A DNA stretch of 64,000 nucleotides from Flavobacterium sp. W4I14 (GCA_030817875.1 JAUSZU010000001.1:3534001-3598000), one strand, 5' to 3'; shown: positions 54,119-63,033, counted from the first letter of the stretch. The notes: a model not told the origin generated them from the letters alone. Program-made: numbers and translations.

Positions 54119-55351
54119 TTGAAAATTATTCACATTACTGCTTCTTACAAACCCGCTTATATCTATGGCGGACCTATACAGAGTGTAGGGAAGTTGTGCG
54201 AAGTCCTGTCAGTCGATAAGCGGTTGGCGGTTGGCGATAATAATGCCGTTGTACACGATCTGGAGGTATTGACTACAACAGCGAATGGTAAAACTGAACT
54301 GGATGTACCGATAGGTGAACGTGTTTTAGTTGATGACGTACCTGTTACTTATTTTAAGCGGCTGACAAAAGATCATAGTCATTTTTCGCCTGGGTTGTTG
54401 TTGAATTTATGGAAAGAGATCCTTCATTGCATTCCGGATGACAAGTTAAGTGATAAGGATGGCAAACTCATTATCCACATCCATGCCTGGTGGAATTTAG
54501 TTTCGGTATTAAGCTGTTTAGTGGCCAAATGGTATAAAACACCCGTTGTTTTGTCTCCTCGGGGAATGCTCACCTCCTATTCCTTTGATAACCGGAATTC
54601 TTTTTCAAAAAGGATCATCCATAAATTAATGGGTGAAACTTTATTAAAATATTGCCATATCCATGCCACCAGCGAACAGGAAAAAAGAGATATTTTAACG
54701 ATAGTGCAACCTAAAAGTATTAGGGTAATCGCCAATCTGGTTAGTTTAGGGCCTGGAGCGGTAGCTAGTGAGTATCGCGCAGCAGTTGTGAAAGATGAGA
54801 AATCACCTGTTTTTAAGATGATATTTCTTTCCCGCATCGAAGAGAAGAAAGGACTTGAATTGCTTTTTGAAGCTTTAACACTTGTTAATATTCCATGGCT
54901 GTTAACCATTGGGGGCAGCGGAAAAGAAGAATATGTACAAAATTTAAAATATAAAGCTGAACATTTAGCACTAAACAGTCGAATTAATTGGGTTGGACAG
55001 GTAAGTAATGATCATAAGTTTAACTTAATGGCCGAGCATGATTTAACAGTCCTCACATCTTACAACGAAAATTTCGCTAATGTAGTGGTTGAAAGTTTAA
55101 GTGTGGGCACCCCAGTATTGATCAGCAAATCTGTTGGCCTTGCTGATTATGTGCTGAACAAGGACCTCGGTTGGATAACGGGTCTAGAAATCTTTGAAAT
55201 TAAAGACCAAATACTAAACGCTTTTTTATCAATTGCTAAAAGACTCGAAATTAGGAATAAATCCTCTTCTATAATTAAGGAAGATTTTTCCGATAAAGCA
55301 CTAATTAAAAAATATTTAAATATGTATGTAAATATACAAAATGAACTATAG
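54119..55351 (+). CDS. Family 4 glycosyltransferase of the exosortase module
   Basis: The protein has 410 residues, TTG start at 54,119 (MKIIHITASYKPAYIYGGP); a TTG six codons earlier is possible. IHIHAWWNLVSVLS, PVVLSPRGMLTSYSF, IHATSEQEKRDI, FLSRIEEKKGLELLFEAL and LTVLTSYNENFANVVVESLSVG are classical. Two pieces look foreign: SVDKRLAVGDNNAVVHD near 35-50, where relatives go directly from KLCE to VLTT, and ILHCIPDDK near 101-109. The latter is encoded by a repeat-like GATCCTTC...GGATGAC at 54,418-54,442. It lies in the right-hand module with the Wzy-like and exosortase genes. Confidence 0.9.
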   Translation: MKIIHITASYKPAYIYGGPIQSVGKLCEVLSVDKRLAVGDNNAVVHDLEVLTTTANGKTELDVPIGERVLVDDVPVTYFKRLTKDHSHFSPGLLLNLWKEILHCIPDDKLSDKDGKLIIHIHAWWNLVSVLSCLVAKWYKTPVVLSPRGMLTSYSFDNRNSFSKRIIHKLMGETLLKYCHIHATSEQEKRDILTIVQPKSIRVIANLVSLGPGAVASEYRAAVVKDEKSPVFKMIFLSRIEEKKGLELLFEALTLVNIPWLLTIGGSGKEEYVQNLKYKAEHLALNSRINWVGQVSNDHKFNLMAEHDLTVLTSYNENFANVVVESLSVGTPVLISKSVGLADYVLNKDLGWITGLEIFEIKDQILNAFLSIAKRLEIRNKSSSIIKEDFSDKALIKKYLNMYVNIQNEL

Positions 55352-56393
55352 CTTTAATGGCAAACGAAACTCTAATTTAGATTTATATCGGGCAATAGCT
55401 ATTTTACTTGTTCTATATTACCATGTTACCCAAATGATATATAATCACTCGATAATAAATCGATCCTTATATGTACTTGGTAAATACGGCGTAACATTAT
55501 TTTTCGTATTGAGTGGTTTTTTGATAGGACATATGTATTATCAGAAGCCTAAAATAAGCCCAATTGTATTTTGGCTGAAAAGATTTTTACGGACCTACCC
55601 CCCATATCTTGTCATTTTAATCGTCTCATGGCTTTCTGTATATTATTTCAGAAATCAAAGTTTTGATTGGAATTATTTGATTATGATTCAAAATTTTCAT
55701 ATTGTCATTCCGTATTTTTTAGTGTCATGGTCATTATGCGTTGAGGAACATTTCTATCTTATCTTCGCTTTGGTTATTTTACTTTTAAAGAATAAAAAAT
55801 ACCACAAATGGATATGGGCAACCCTTTGTATTTTACCGATCTTTTTTAAGTATCTATTTGGGAGCATTCACAATAATGCTTTTGGATATTATACGACAGC
55901 AACTTATTTTCAAATTGATAGTATTGCATTTGGTGTTCTATTATCATATATATTAAATTCTAGAAACATCCAGTATAAATCCAGCAAAATCACCTGTCTT
56001 GTATTGTTCATTTCTTTTATTTTTACCTGCTATATGCTAAGCACCTATAAAAATGATTTTACTTTTTACTTAGGTTCAACGTTTATTAATGTTATAGCAA
56101 CACTTCTGTTAATTTCCTTATTCTTTACAAAGCCTCTATTGTTATCGCAGAATAAATTCATTAAAATAAATGCAAAAATGGCCTACTCTTTATATCTAGT
56201 ACATCCAATTGTTATCCATTTAGTTACTTTATCTTTAAAAAAAGCCAACATTAATAATAAATTATTAACATATACAATAGTCATTATATGTATATATTTT
56301 GTAGGGTATTTATTTTATAGGTTGATTGAGAAACCAGTTATTAATCTTAGAAATACCTTTTTGAGCCAGAAACAAAAAACAATAAATGCCTGA
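55341..56393 (+). CDS. Acyltransferase family 3 membrane protein
   Basis: The protein has 350 residues. NLDLYRAIAILLVLYYHVTQ (R and catalytic H), VTLFFVLSGFLIGHMYY, FWLKRFLRTYPPYLVIL and FLVSWSLCVEEHFYLIFALV (the W-S-L-x-x-E motif) are all present. MAYSLYLVHPIVIHL closes the domain, followed by LFYRLIEKPV. It would acylate sugars of the glycan. It overlaps the upstream gene by 11 bases and the following one by 8. Confidence 0.93.
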   Translation: MNYSFNGKRNSNLDLYRAIAILLVLYYHVTQMIYNHSIINRSLYVLGKYGVTLFFVLSGFLIGHMYYQKPKISPIVFWLKRFLRTYPPYLVILIVSWLSVYYFRNQSFDWNYLIMIQNFHIVIPYFLVSWSLCVEEHFYLIFALVILLLKNKKYHKWIWATLCILPIFFKYLFGSIHNNAFGYYTTATYFQIDSIAFGVLLSYILNSRNIQYKSSKITCLVLFISFIFTCYMLSTYKNDFTFYLGSTFINVIATLLLISLFFTKPLLLSQNKFIKINAKMAYSLYLVHPIVIHLVTLSLKKANINNKLLTYTIVIICIYFVGYLFYRLIEKPVINLRNTFLSQKQKTINA

Positions 56394-57237
56394 TTTTAGC
56401 TTTATCATTTTAACCTTTAATGAAGAAATTCATTTACCCAGGTTGTTAGAATCTATTAAGAAGCTTAATGCCAGCACATTTATTTTGGATAGCGGGAGTA
56501 CCGATAAGACATTGGAAATTGCTAATATTTATGGTGCAACGGTAAAACAAAACCCTTTTATAAACCACCCGAAACAATGGGATTTCGCTTTAAAAAACTT
56601 TAAAGTAGAAACACCGTGGACAATCGGCCTCGATGCAGATCAAACCGTTACACCGGAGCTCTTTGAAATGCTGGCCAACTTTAAAGAAGAGGACCACCTC
56701 GATATTAACGGTATTTACTTTAACCGTAAAAACTTCTTTCAGGGAAGCTGGATCAGGTTTGGCACTTTCTACCCTTTTTACCTTTTAAAAATGTTCAGGA
56801 CGGGGATCGGATTTTCTGATATCAACGAAAACATGGACCACCGTTTTATTGTACCGGGCAAGACCAAAATCTGGAAGAAAGGCTGGATTTTGGAAGAAAA
56901 CCTAAAAGAGAATGATATTGCTTTCTGGAAAGCCAAACATGAGCGTTATAGTGATCTGGTTGCACAGGAAGAGGTAGAAAGGATGTTAAAGTTGCGCGCA
57001 CAAAGTTTAACGCCTAACTTAATGGGCAGCCCTGATGAAAAGCGGGCATGGCTAAAACAACTGTGGTGGAAACTTCCATTAGGATTCCGCCCCTATCTTT
57101 ACTTTGGCTACCGGATGTTTTTTAAACTCGGTATATTTGAAGGCGCTACGGGAATTAAGTTTCATTATCTTCAAGGTTTCTGGTTCAGAAAACTGGTAGA
57201 TAAAAAAATTAAAGTCATTCAAAAAAACAGAAGTTAA
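56386..57237 (+). CDS. Family 2 glycosyltransferase (WaaE/KdtX-like)
   Basis: The protein has 283 residues. FSFIILTFNEEIHLPRLLESI, TFILDSGSTDKTLEIA, WTIGLDADQTVTPELFEML (D-A-D) and FFQGSWIRFGTFYPFYLLKMF match the LPS-core-type GT2 group (beta-glucosyltransferases of the KdtX/WaaE kind). The end FHYLQGFWFRKL is typical as well. GC is back to the level of the left module. It directly precedes the exosortase gene, 19 bases upstream. Confidence 0.92.
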   Translation: MPDFSFIILTFNEEIHLPRLLESIKKLNASTFILDSGSTDKTLEIANIYGATVKQNPFINHPKQWDFALKNFKVETPWTIGLDADQTVTPELFEMLANFKEEDHLDINGIYFNRKNFFQGSWIRFGTFYPFYLLKMFRTGIGFSDINENMDHRFIVPGKTKIWKKGWILEENLKENDIAFWKAKHERYSDLVAQEEVERMLKLRAQSLTPNLMGSPDEKRAWLKQLWWKLPLGFRPYLYFGYRMFFKLGIFEGATGIKFHYLQGFWFRKLVDKKIKVIQKNRS

Positions 57238-57256
57238 ATTTATAAATGCCGATAAT

Positions 57257-57853
57257 ATGACTCCAGAAGACGCAAAAAAAGAAGCGAATAAAAAGGCCAT
57301 CAAATTTGTGGTTGCCCTGTTTATATTATATATCCTGTTTAGCCAGGGTAATCTGTTTATGAATAGTGTGATGAGCCCGGGCTCCAGATTCTATAATGCC
57401 TATATTGCCGATCACTTTGATTATATCCAAGGTTTAAAAACAGCATTAATTGTACCTGCAGTATGGATTATTAAGGCTTTTGGCTTTTATGCCATTCATA
57501 ATGAAATGGACGTTATGGTCGTCGCCGGGCCTTATCTGCGTGTGAATTATTCCTGCCTTGGCCTTGGTGTAATGAGTTTTTTGGCCGCTTTTGTGTTGGC
57601 ATTCCCTGCTTCATGGAAATCGACTTTAAAAATGCTGGTCATCGGTTTTATTGCCATCTACGTTCTGAATGTATTGCGTATTGCAGGTTTGGGTGTATTA
57701 CTGGGATTCTTTAAATCGCAGCGGAACAATTTTACCTATCACCACGAAATTTTTAATATCATTGTATACATCTGCATTTTCGCAATGTTATATTTTTGGA
57801 TCAAGAAAAGCAATAAATTAGTTAAAAATCAAACCATTGCCAACAATAAATAA
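57257..57853 (+). CDS. Exosortase/archaeosortase family membrane transpeptidase
   Basis: The protein has 198 residues and five to six spans. The family's catalytic triad is visible: C100 in VNYSCLGLGV, R141 in NVLRIAGLG and H163 in YHHEIFN, each at a membrane edge, with the last span at about 165-185. Exosortases cleave a C-terminal sorting tail of a secreted protein and are thought to join the product to another surface molecule. Nearby PEP-CTERM-like substrates are expected; the four CPLD-tailed proteins at 18.2-21.3 kb are the obvious candidates. It resembles exosortase types described in Sphingobacteriaceae glycan loci (for example XrtY); I cannot confirm which. It overlaps the WcaF-like gene. 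Confidence 0.9.
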   Translation: MTPEDAKKEANKKAIKFVVALFILYILFSQGNLFMNSVMSPGSRFYNAYIADHFDYIQGLKTALIVPAVWIIKAFGFYAIHNEMDVMVVAGPYLRVNYSCLGLGVMSFLAAFVLAFPASWKSTLKMLVIGFIAIYVLNVLRIAGLGVLLGFFKSQRNNFTYHHEIFNIIVYICIFAMLYFWIKKSNKLVKNQTIANNK

Positions 57854-58418
57854 AGAGGAAAAATTGCTAGAAACACAGCTACATAAGAATTTTGATACTG
57901 GCGATTTTAAGGTTGGTGCTCCCATCCTCAAGCAGGTTTTATGGTACTTTACGGATGTTATCTTTTTTAAAAGCCGTTTGATGCCAGTCAGCTCGGTACT
58001 GGTTGCTTTATTACGGTTATTCGGTAGCAGAATTGGTAAAGAGGTACGCATAAAACCAGGCATTCACATCAAATATCCATGGAAACTGGAAATTGGCGAT
58101 TATAGCTGGCTTGCTGATTGTTATGTAGACAATTTGGATCAGGTAAAAATTGGCAAAAACTGCTGTATTTCGCAACAGGCTGTTCTCATTACCGGAAATC
58201 ACAATTATAGCCGCACAAATTTTGACTTAATGACTGGCCCCATTGTGCTTGAAGACGGGGCTTGGATTGGTGCCGCAGCTACAGTTGGTCCTGGCGTAAC
58301 CCTGCACAGTCATGCGGTGTTAACAATGGGAAGTGTGGCAAACAAAAACTTAATGCCTTACAGTATTTACCAAAGCAACCCAGCGATAAAGGTTAAAGAC
58401 CGTGTAATGAAAGCGTAA
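57837..58418 (+). CDS. WcaF-like acetyltransferase (left-handed beta-helix)
   Basis: The protein has 193 residues. The hexapeptide-repeat region is at about 70-180: IGKEVRIKPGIHIKYPWKLE, IGDYSWLADCYVDN, IGKNCCISQQAVLITGNHNY, WIGAAATVGPGVTLHSHAV and the end GSVANKNLMPYSIYQSNPA. NHNYSR is the usual loop with the catalytic His. It acetylates a glycan sugar or a nucleotide sugar with acetyl-CoA. The start is uncertain: TTG 57,837 overlaps the exosortase gene by 17 bases, TTG 57,864 does not. It is the last gene of the operon. Confidence 0.9.
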   Translation: MPTINKEEKLLETQLHKNFDTGDFKVGAPILKQVLWYFTDVIFFKSRLMPVSSVLVALLRLFGSRIGKEVRIKPGIHIKYPWKLEIGDYSWLADCYVDNLDQVKIGKNCCISQQAVLITGNHNYSRTNFDLMTGPIVLEDGAWIGAAATVGPGVTLHSHAVLTMGSVANKNLMPYSIYQSNPAIKVKDRVMKA

Positions 58419-58444
58419 TACAAATTCAAACTAAAATATAAAGC

Positions 58445-58473
58445 GGATTGCCAAACGGCAATCCATTTTTTTT
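58445..58473 (+). terminator. Strong rho-independent terminator closing the polysaccharide operon
   Basis: GGATTGCC (58,445-58,452), loop AAAC, GGCAATCC (58,457-58,464), A, then eight T. It is a perfect 8-base stem and lies 27 bases after the last gene's stop. Confidence 0.92.
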
Positions 58474-58597
58474 AATAGCTATTTCACTATTTATTGACAA
58501 ATATCAATGGTTTAAGATTTCTTTAACATATCAAAATTACCTTATTTAAAAAATTATCAGGACATTTGTATCGTCTGTCGTCTTAAACCTATTTAAG

Positions 58598-59011
58598 TTG
58601 GTAAATTTTAAATTACTGAAGAATAAGTATTCCTTATCTTCTAATCTTATTTTAATTACTTTTTTAATCGGCATAGTAAATCTGTTTTTCTACGATTATA
58701 AAAGTACACAGGAGCTGATTATTTTTATATCGATCCTCATCACGCGTTATCTTCTTTTTATTCTGATCAAACGCAGGTTCAAATGGAGCAGGTACTTATT
58801 GGTACTCATTATTATAAGAAGCGTATATCGCCTATATGTTGTAGCGGGTGATGTAGACATTAATCCGGTAACCAAGATCAACCTCTCTTTACAAGCAGTC
58901 ATTTCCATACTGGCCTTTGCAATCCTGTTTATTGTTCCAAAGTTAAAAGAGTGGACAAATGAGCGAAGGAAATATCTTTCTGCAGCCAGGGTATCTAACG
59001 CCCAGCATTAG
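58598..59011 (+). CDS. Hypothetical membrane protein
   Basis: The protein has 137 residues from TTG 58,598 and four hydrophobic spans (about 15-33, 37-57, 64-82, 95-113), joined by Lys/Arg-rich turns. No family is recognised. It sits after the operon terminator and 171 bases before pepE; it is probably independent of the polysaccharide genes. Confidence 0.6.
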   Translation: MVNFKLLKNKYSLSSNLILITFLIGIVNLFFYDYKSTQELIIFISILITRYLLFILIKRRFKWSRYLLVLIIIRSVYRLYVVAGDVDINPVTKINLSLQAVISILAFAILFIVPKLKEWTNERRKYLSAARVSNAQH

Positions 59012-59182
59012 TTTTTATCTGGACGGCATAGAGAAAACATGCTTTAAAGAAAAACTGACTCCATTTCTGAAAAAAACTTCAGTTTTCTGTTTCTCATTAA
59101 CTAGAAAATGGCCGATCTTTCTACTGGCTCTGCACAACAATTATTCAACGAAAAACGGTATAATTGCCAAAAGCAAAATAAA

Positions 59183-59878
59183 ATGAATGTTATCCTGGCC
59201 TCTACTTCTACGCTGTTTGGCGGCAATTATCTTGAATACCTAAAAGATGAGCTCATTACGCTCTTTGCCGGGGTAGATGAAATTATATTTATCCCTTTTG
59301 CAAGGCCAGGAGGCATTTCGCACGAAGAATATACTGCCAAGGCTCGCGATTTTTTCTCACAGCTAAATATCAGCGTTAAAGGCCTGCACGAATTTAACAA
59401 CCCCGTTGAGGCAATCTATGCCGCCAAAGGTTTTTTTACCGGTGGAGGCAATACTTTTCTTCTCGTAAAAACACTTCATGAATTGGGGCTGATGAAGCAT
59501 CTGAGTGAACACATCAAATTAGGCAAACCTTATTTGGGCTGTAGTGCCGGAAGCAATATTGCTGGCATGAATATGAAAACCACCAATGATATGCCAATTG
59601 TGTATCCCTCCTCTTTTGATTGTATGGAACTCGTTCCTTTTAACCTTAATCCCCATTACCTCGACCCAAATCCGGAGTTAAAACATAACGGAGAAACAAG
59701 GGAAACCAGGATCTTGGAATTTCTAACGCAAAATAACATAAAGGTAGTAGGGCTGCGCGAAGGCAATTGGATTAGGATATTAGATAATAAAATCACCACG
59801 CAGGGGAGCGAAGCGACAAGGATTTTTGAAGCAGATAAAACCCCATATGAACTTTCGCCAGGCAGTTCTTTGTTATAA
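59183..59878 (+). CDS. pepE: Peptidase E (alpha-aspartyl dipeptidase, family S51)
   Basis: The protein has 231 residues from ATG 59,183 (MNVILASTSTLF). A frame from 59,108 adds 25 residues before the natural start; enterobacterial PepE has about 229. It hydrolyses dipeptides with N-terminal Asp in the cytoplasm. The nucleophile Ser is in LGCSAGSNIAG (nucleophile elbow), with FFTGGGNTFLLV earlier and PFNLNPHYLDP after it, the latter giving a catalytic His. A terminator palindrome follows at 59,916. Confidence 0.92.
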   Translation: MNVILASTSTLFGGNYLEYLKDELITLFAGVDEIIFIPFARPGGISHEEYTAKARDFFSQLNISVKGLHEFNNPVEAIYAAKGFFTGGGNTFLLVKTLHELGLMKHLSEHIKLGKPYLGCSAGSNIAGMNMKTTNDMPIVYPSSFDCMELVPFNLNPHYLDPNPELKHNGETRETRILEFLTQNNIKVVGLREGNWIRILDNKITTQGSEATRIFEADKTPYELSPGSSLL

Positions 59879-59915
59879 TAGTTTATTACAATATAGCGAT
59901 CAAAATTAAAACCTA

Positions 59916-59963
59916 AATATCTGCAAGTTATGATGGATTTAGCATCATAAACTTGCAGATATT
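59916..59963. terminator. Bidirectional terminator between pepE and the MFS gene
   Basis: AATATCTGCAAGTT pairs with AACTTGCAGATATT, and ATGATG with CATCAT inside. The arms carry flanking A/T runs, and the site separates two convergent genes. Confidence 0.8.
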
Positions 59964-60013
59964 ATTCTTCTAATGCGTTAAGGCGGATAATTTATAAAGT
60001 CATTATCTGTTAG

Positions 60014-61285
60014 TTACAAAGCTACAGCGCTGCTCTTTTTTCGTGAACGCAGGTAGATAACCAATCCACCGAATGCCACAATCAATATGATAGGGATAAT
60101 CAGTGTAGCCTGCAGAATTTCAGGACCCGCCAGATTTTTGGCATTGGCAAGCGCCAGCGCTGATTCCGAATTTTCAGGAGCCTTTAAATAAGTGCCTAAC
60201 GAGGCACCGGCAGGTAAATGTTTAACAATCAGGTTATCGTAAAAGCTCCCCATAAACATGGTATAAATAGAAACAGCAAACATCCCTGCACCCCCCATTA
60301 GGTTTAGTCCAAGGGCTCCGGATTTAGGAACGTTTTCCGCCACAAAACCGATCATAGTTGGCCAGAAATAACAAACGCCTATACCGAAAATAATTGCAGC
60401 GAAGAAAATAGAATTTCCGGTAAAAGTGCTCAGCATGTAAAGCCCAGCTGCAGCAAATATTGCAGACAAGAGCAGTACGCCCTGAGGAGCAAGACGGTGA
60501 ACTACAGGCTCGGCAAAACCCCGGCCAATAACCATAATCCCTGTAGTCAGCGTGAGCAATAAAATGGCATTATCGGTTACATTTTTCAGCAACAAACCGA
60601 TCCATTGACCAGTAAATAACTCGGTAATGGCCGTACCGAACATACAGATGAACATAAAGATAAACAATGGAGAAAGTACTGCTTTATACATATCCGAACT
60701 AGAATAACCGGATGACACCCTTTCGGTAACTGGAAAATCTAGCTTTGAAAACAGGTATCCGTAAATTAAAGTAGGAATAATCATCATGGCCACCTGCACT
60801 TTCCAGCCCAGTCCAAGCTGAACAAACAAGGTAACCAACAAGGTGCCGATTACAATGCCCCCTGGAAACCATAGGTGAAAATGATTTAAGCGGGTGGTTT
60901 TATTTTCAGGGTATAAAGAGGCTACCAATGGATTACATGCGGCCTCTACTGTACCGTTGGCAATTCCGATTAACAGGGTAGATAAAAACAGGCTCCAGTA
61001 GCCCTGAGCAAAAATGGTGAGCACGATTCCGGCCAAATGAAAGATAAAGGCCATTACCAGCAAACGTTTCATGCCGATCATATCGACAACAAATCCTCCG
61101 ACTACAATAGCCAGCGGAAATCCCCAGAAGGCAGCTGCCGTAATGGTGCCTAATTGGGAGGTACTCAATTGAAAATCGATTCCGAGCTGGTTCATTATTC
61201 CGGCGCGGATGCCGAAGGAAAGAGAGGTAACCAACAACGCCAGGCAGCTTGCCCAGAATAGTTTGGTTTTTTGAATGTTAAGCAT
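60014..61285 (-). CDS. MFS transporter (FHS/sugar-permease-like)
   Basis: The protein has 423 residues with twelve spans. IGIANGTVEAACNPLVASLY and NKTTRLNHFHLWFPGGIVIG in the middle recall the NP-containing motif of the fucose/glucose FHS group; VVDMIGMKRLL is the A-loop between spans 2 and 3. It would import a sugar or related solute with protons; the substrate is unknown. The C-terminus is basic (YLRSRKKSSA). It stands alone, with a palindrome upstream of its start. Confidence 0.85.
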   Translation of the reverse strand: MLNIQKTKLFWASCLALLVTSLSFGIRAGIMNQLGIDFQLSTSQLGTITAAAFWGFPLAIVVGGFVVDMIGMKRLLVMAFIFHLAGIVLTIFAQGYWSLFLSTLLIGIANGTVEAACNPLVASLYPENKTTRLNHFHLWFPGGIVIGTLLVTLFVQLGLGWKVQVAMMIIPTLIYGYLFSKLDFPVTERVSSGYSSSDMYKAVLSPLFIFMFICMFGTAITELFTGQWIGLLLKNVTDNAILLLTLTTGIMVIGRGFAEPVVHRLAPQGVLLLSAIFAAAGLYMLSTFTGNSIFFAAIIFGIGVCYFWPTMIGFVAENVPKSGALGLNLMGGAGMFAVSIYTMFMGSFYDNLIVKHLPAGASLGTYLKAPENSESALALANAKNLAGPEILQATLIIPIILIVAFGGLVIYLRSRKKSSAVAL

Positions 61286-61307
61286 ATGTTTGGTTTATAT
61301 TGGTTTT

Positions 61308-61342
61308 AATTTTAGAATAAAAAAGGTTTTTTTCTAAAATTA
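61308..61342. promoter_or_regulatory. Palindrome upstream of the MFS gene
   Basis: TAATTTTAGA (61,308-61,317) and TCTAAAATTA (61,333-61,342) are perfect inverted arms with an A/T-rich centre, 22 bases before the MFS start. It could be an operator for a local repressor or just an AT-rich hairpin. Confidence 0.35.
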
Positions 61343-61521
61343 GAAATTTTTGTGATAAATAGTTATTCTTTTTTCACTAGTGAGATCTGATGTATTCCGA
61401 TGGCTATGCCCTAACGCAGGTAATTGATTAATTTGGATCGCGTTCCTGAACGATAAATTTGATTTTCTCCGTTTCATTCTATAAATTGAGGCGGAATCTT
61501 ATCCAAGCTCCATTAACCGTT

Positions 61522-62271
61522 ATGAAAAGATATCTTTTTATTCTCTTTTTAGCAATCTCTTTTTCTGTACAGGCACAGTCTAATGCTGCCAATTACAAAT
61601 ACATCATTGTGCCCGAGAAATTTAGTTTTCTGAAACAGATTAATCAATATGGCTTAAATACCCTTACGAAAGCTTTTTTTGAAGAGAAGGGTTTTACTGT
61701 TTATTTTGATAATTCTCAAATACCGGAAGAAATTGCAACAGATAGATGCAAGGCCCTGGTAGTAGAATTGCAGGAAAACAATAGCATGTTCGTTACCAAT
61801 CTTACCCTTTTACTTAAAGATTGTAAGGGCGCTGTAGTGATAAAAAGCAAGGCAGGTAAAAGCAGAGAAAAAGAATATGAGACTTCTTACAATTTGGCAT
61901 TGAAAGACGCATTTACATCCTTTAACGATTTTAAGTATGTAGCTGGCAACCCAACGGTGGCTACCAGTCCAACACCTGCCCCGGCAAACGTAGCGGCTAA
62001 AACCGCGCCTGTACCGGTTAATCAACCAATCGCCACTAAAACAGAACAACAAGAGGGGCTATTGTATGCTCAGCCCATAAGCAATGGCTACCAACTGATA
62101 GATGCAACGCCTAAAATTGTAATGACCTTACTAAAAACCTCTATAGAGGACTGTTATATCTCGAACAATGGCAACGCAAACGGGGTAGTTTTAAAAAAGA
62201 ATGGAACCTGGTTCTTCGAGTACTACAAAAACAATGTTCTTGTTTCTGAAAAATTATCGATTAAATTTTAA
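61522..62271 (+). CDS. Hypothetical exported protein
   Basis: The protein has 249 residues from ATG 61,522, where a signal peptide begins (MKRYLFILFLAISFSVQA, then Q); an open frame 21 codons further up has no such sense. Mature domain: YKYIIVPEKFSFLKQINQYG, FFEEKGFTVYFDN, and then a Pro/Ala/Thr linker (about 155-185, TVATSPTPAPANVAAKTAP) before a small C-terminal beta domain (VVLKKNGTWFFEYYKN). No family is recognised. The linker suggests an envelope protein. Confidence 0.75.
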   Translation: MKRYLFILFLAISFSVQAQSNAANYKYIIVPEKFSFLKQINQYGLNTLTKAFFEEKGFTVYFDNSQIPEEIATDRCKALVVELQENNSMFVTNLTLLLKDCKGAVVIKSKAGKSREKEYETSYNLALKDAFTSFNDFKYVAGNPTVATSPTPAPANVAAKTAPVPVNQPIATKTEQQEGLLYAQPISNGYQLIDATPKIVMTLLKTSIEDCYISNNGNANGVVLKKNGTWFFEYYKNNVLVSEKLSIKF

Positions 62272-62321
62272 TCTTCCTTCACCGGGATTGGAAGTACTGG
62301 CAATTATTTTCCCAATAAGTT

Positions 62322-62747
62322 TTAATGTCGTTTAAACAGGGAAAACAAAATAGACTTAATTATTTTTTTGAAACCTGCCAGTACCTCTTCCACCGTCCAG
62401 TATTTCTGTTCTTCAGCAGATGATATCCTTATTCCTTTTAAACCGAAAGGTTTTGTGGTTATTGCCAGAACCTTAAGCCGCGTTTTATCAGGGCCTTCAC
62501 AGGTAATTACCTCATCTATTTCAAATTCGATATCTGATGGCCAGGGACCGGATACACCCCATGAGGCGGCATTGGAATCTTCGGGATTAAATGTAAGCGT
62601 ATATCCTTTAGCTTTTAAACGCGCTATCACCTCGTCTACCTGGCTTACCTCCGTTACATTGCTAGGTTTGTTCAGATGTTGACCGGATGCGAGCTTAACA
62701 CCATACGTAGCATTTATTTTCTCTTGATCTATTTTCACCGCTTTCAT
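62322..62747 (-). CDS. Hypothetical small protein
   Basis: The protein has 141 residues with a charged N-terminus (MKAVKIDQEKINATYGVKLA), alternating strands (IEFEIDEVITCEG, RLKVLAITTKP) and a short basic hydrophobic end (IIKSILFSLFKRH). No signal peptide and no known motif. It faces 61,522-62,271 tail to tail, and lies 28 bases downstream of the small membrane protein. Confidence 0.6.
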   Translation of the reverse strand: MKAVKIDQEKINATYGVKLASGQHLNKPSNVTEVSQVDEVIARLKAKGYTLTFNPEDSNAASWGVSGPWPSDIEFEIDEVITCEGPDKTRLKVLAITTKPFGLKGIRISSAEEQKYWTVEEVLAGFKKIIKSILFSLFKRH

Positions 62748-62775
62748 GTTCTATATTAATGATAACAAACGGAAA

Positions 62776-63009
62776 TCAGTCCATGCGGTATTTCTTTTGG
62801 TGCCATGTGGCAATATTGAAAATTCCGCCCAGGGCAATCAAAAGCCCGCCACAGAATGCTGGCCAGGCAAATGAACGTATCCCATTAATATTAATAGTCC
62901 AGGGGTGAGAATCCACGGGATTTATCGAATTGAGGTGTCCGGTGGTAGAGAAAGCGATAACCAGCACAATTATACCAGCAATCATCATACAATAACTTGC
63001 ATTTTTCAT
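62776..63009 (-). CDS. Small two-span membrane protein
   Basis: The protein has 77 residues. Two hydrophobic helices (about 6-24 and 48-68) are separated by a short loop with HPWTININGIRSF. It lies between the unknown protein at 62,322 and the ClC channel, all on the minus strand with gaps of 24-28 bases, so likely one transcript. Possibly a channel accessory; the sequence alone does not say. Confidence 0.6.
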   Translation of the reverse strand: MKNASYCMMIAGIIVLVIAFSTTGHLNSINPVDSHPWTININGIRSFAWPAFCGGLLIALGGIFNIATWHQKKYRMD

Positions 63010-63033
63010 AACATTGATTTTTAATAAATAGGT

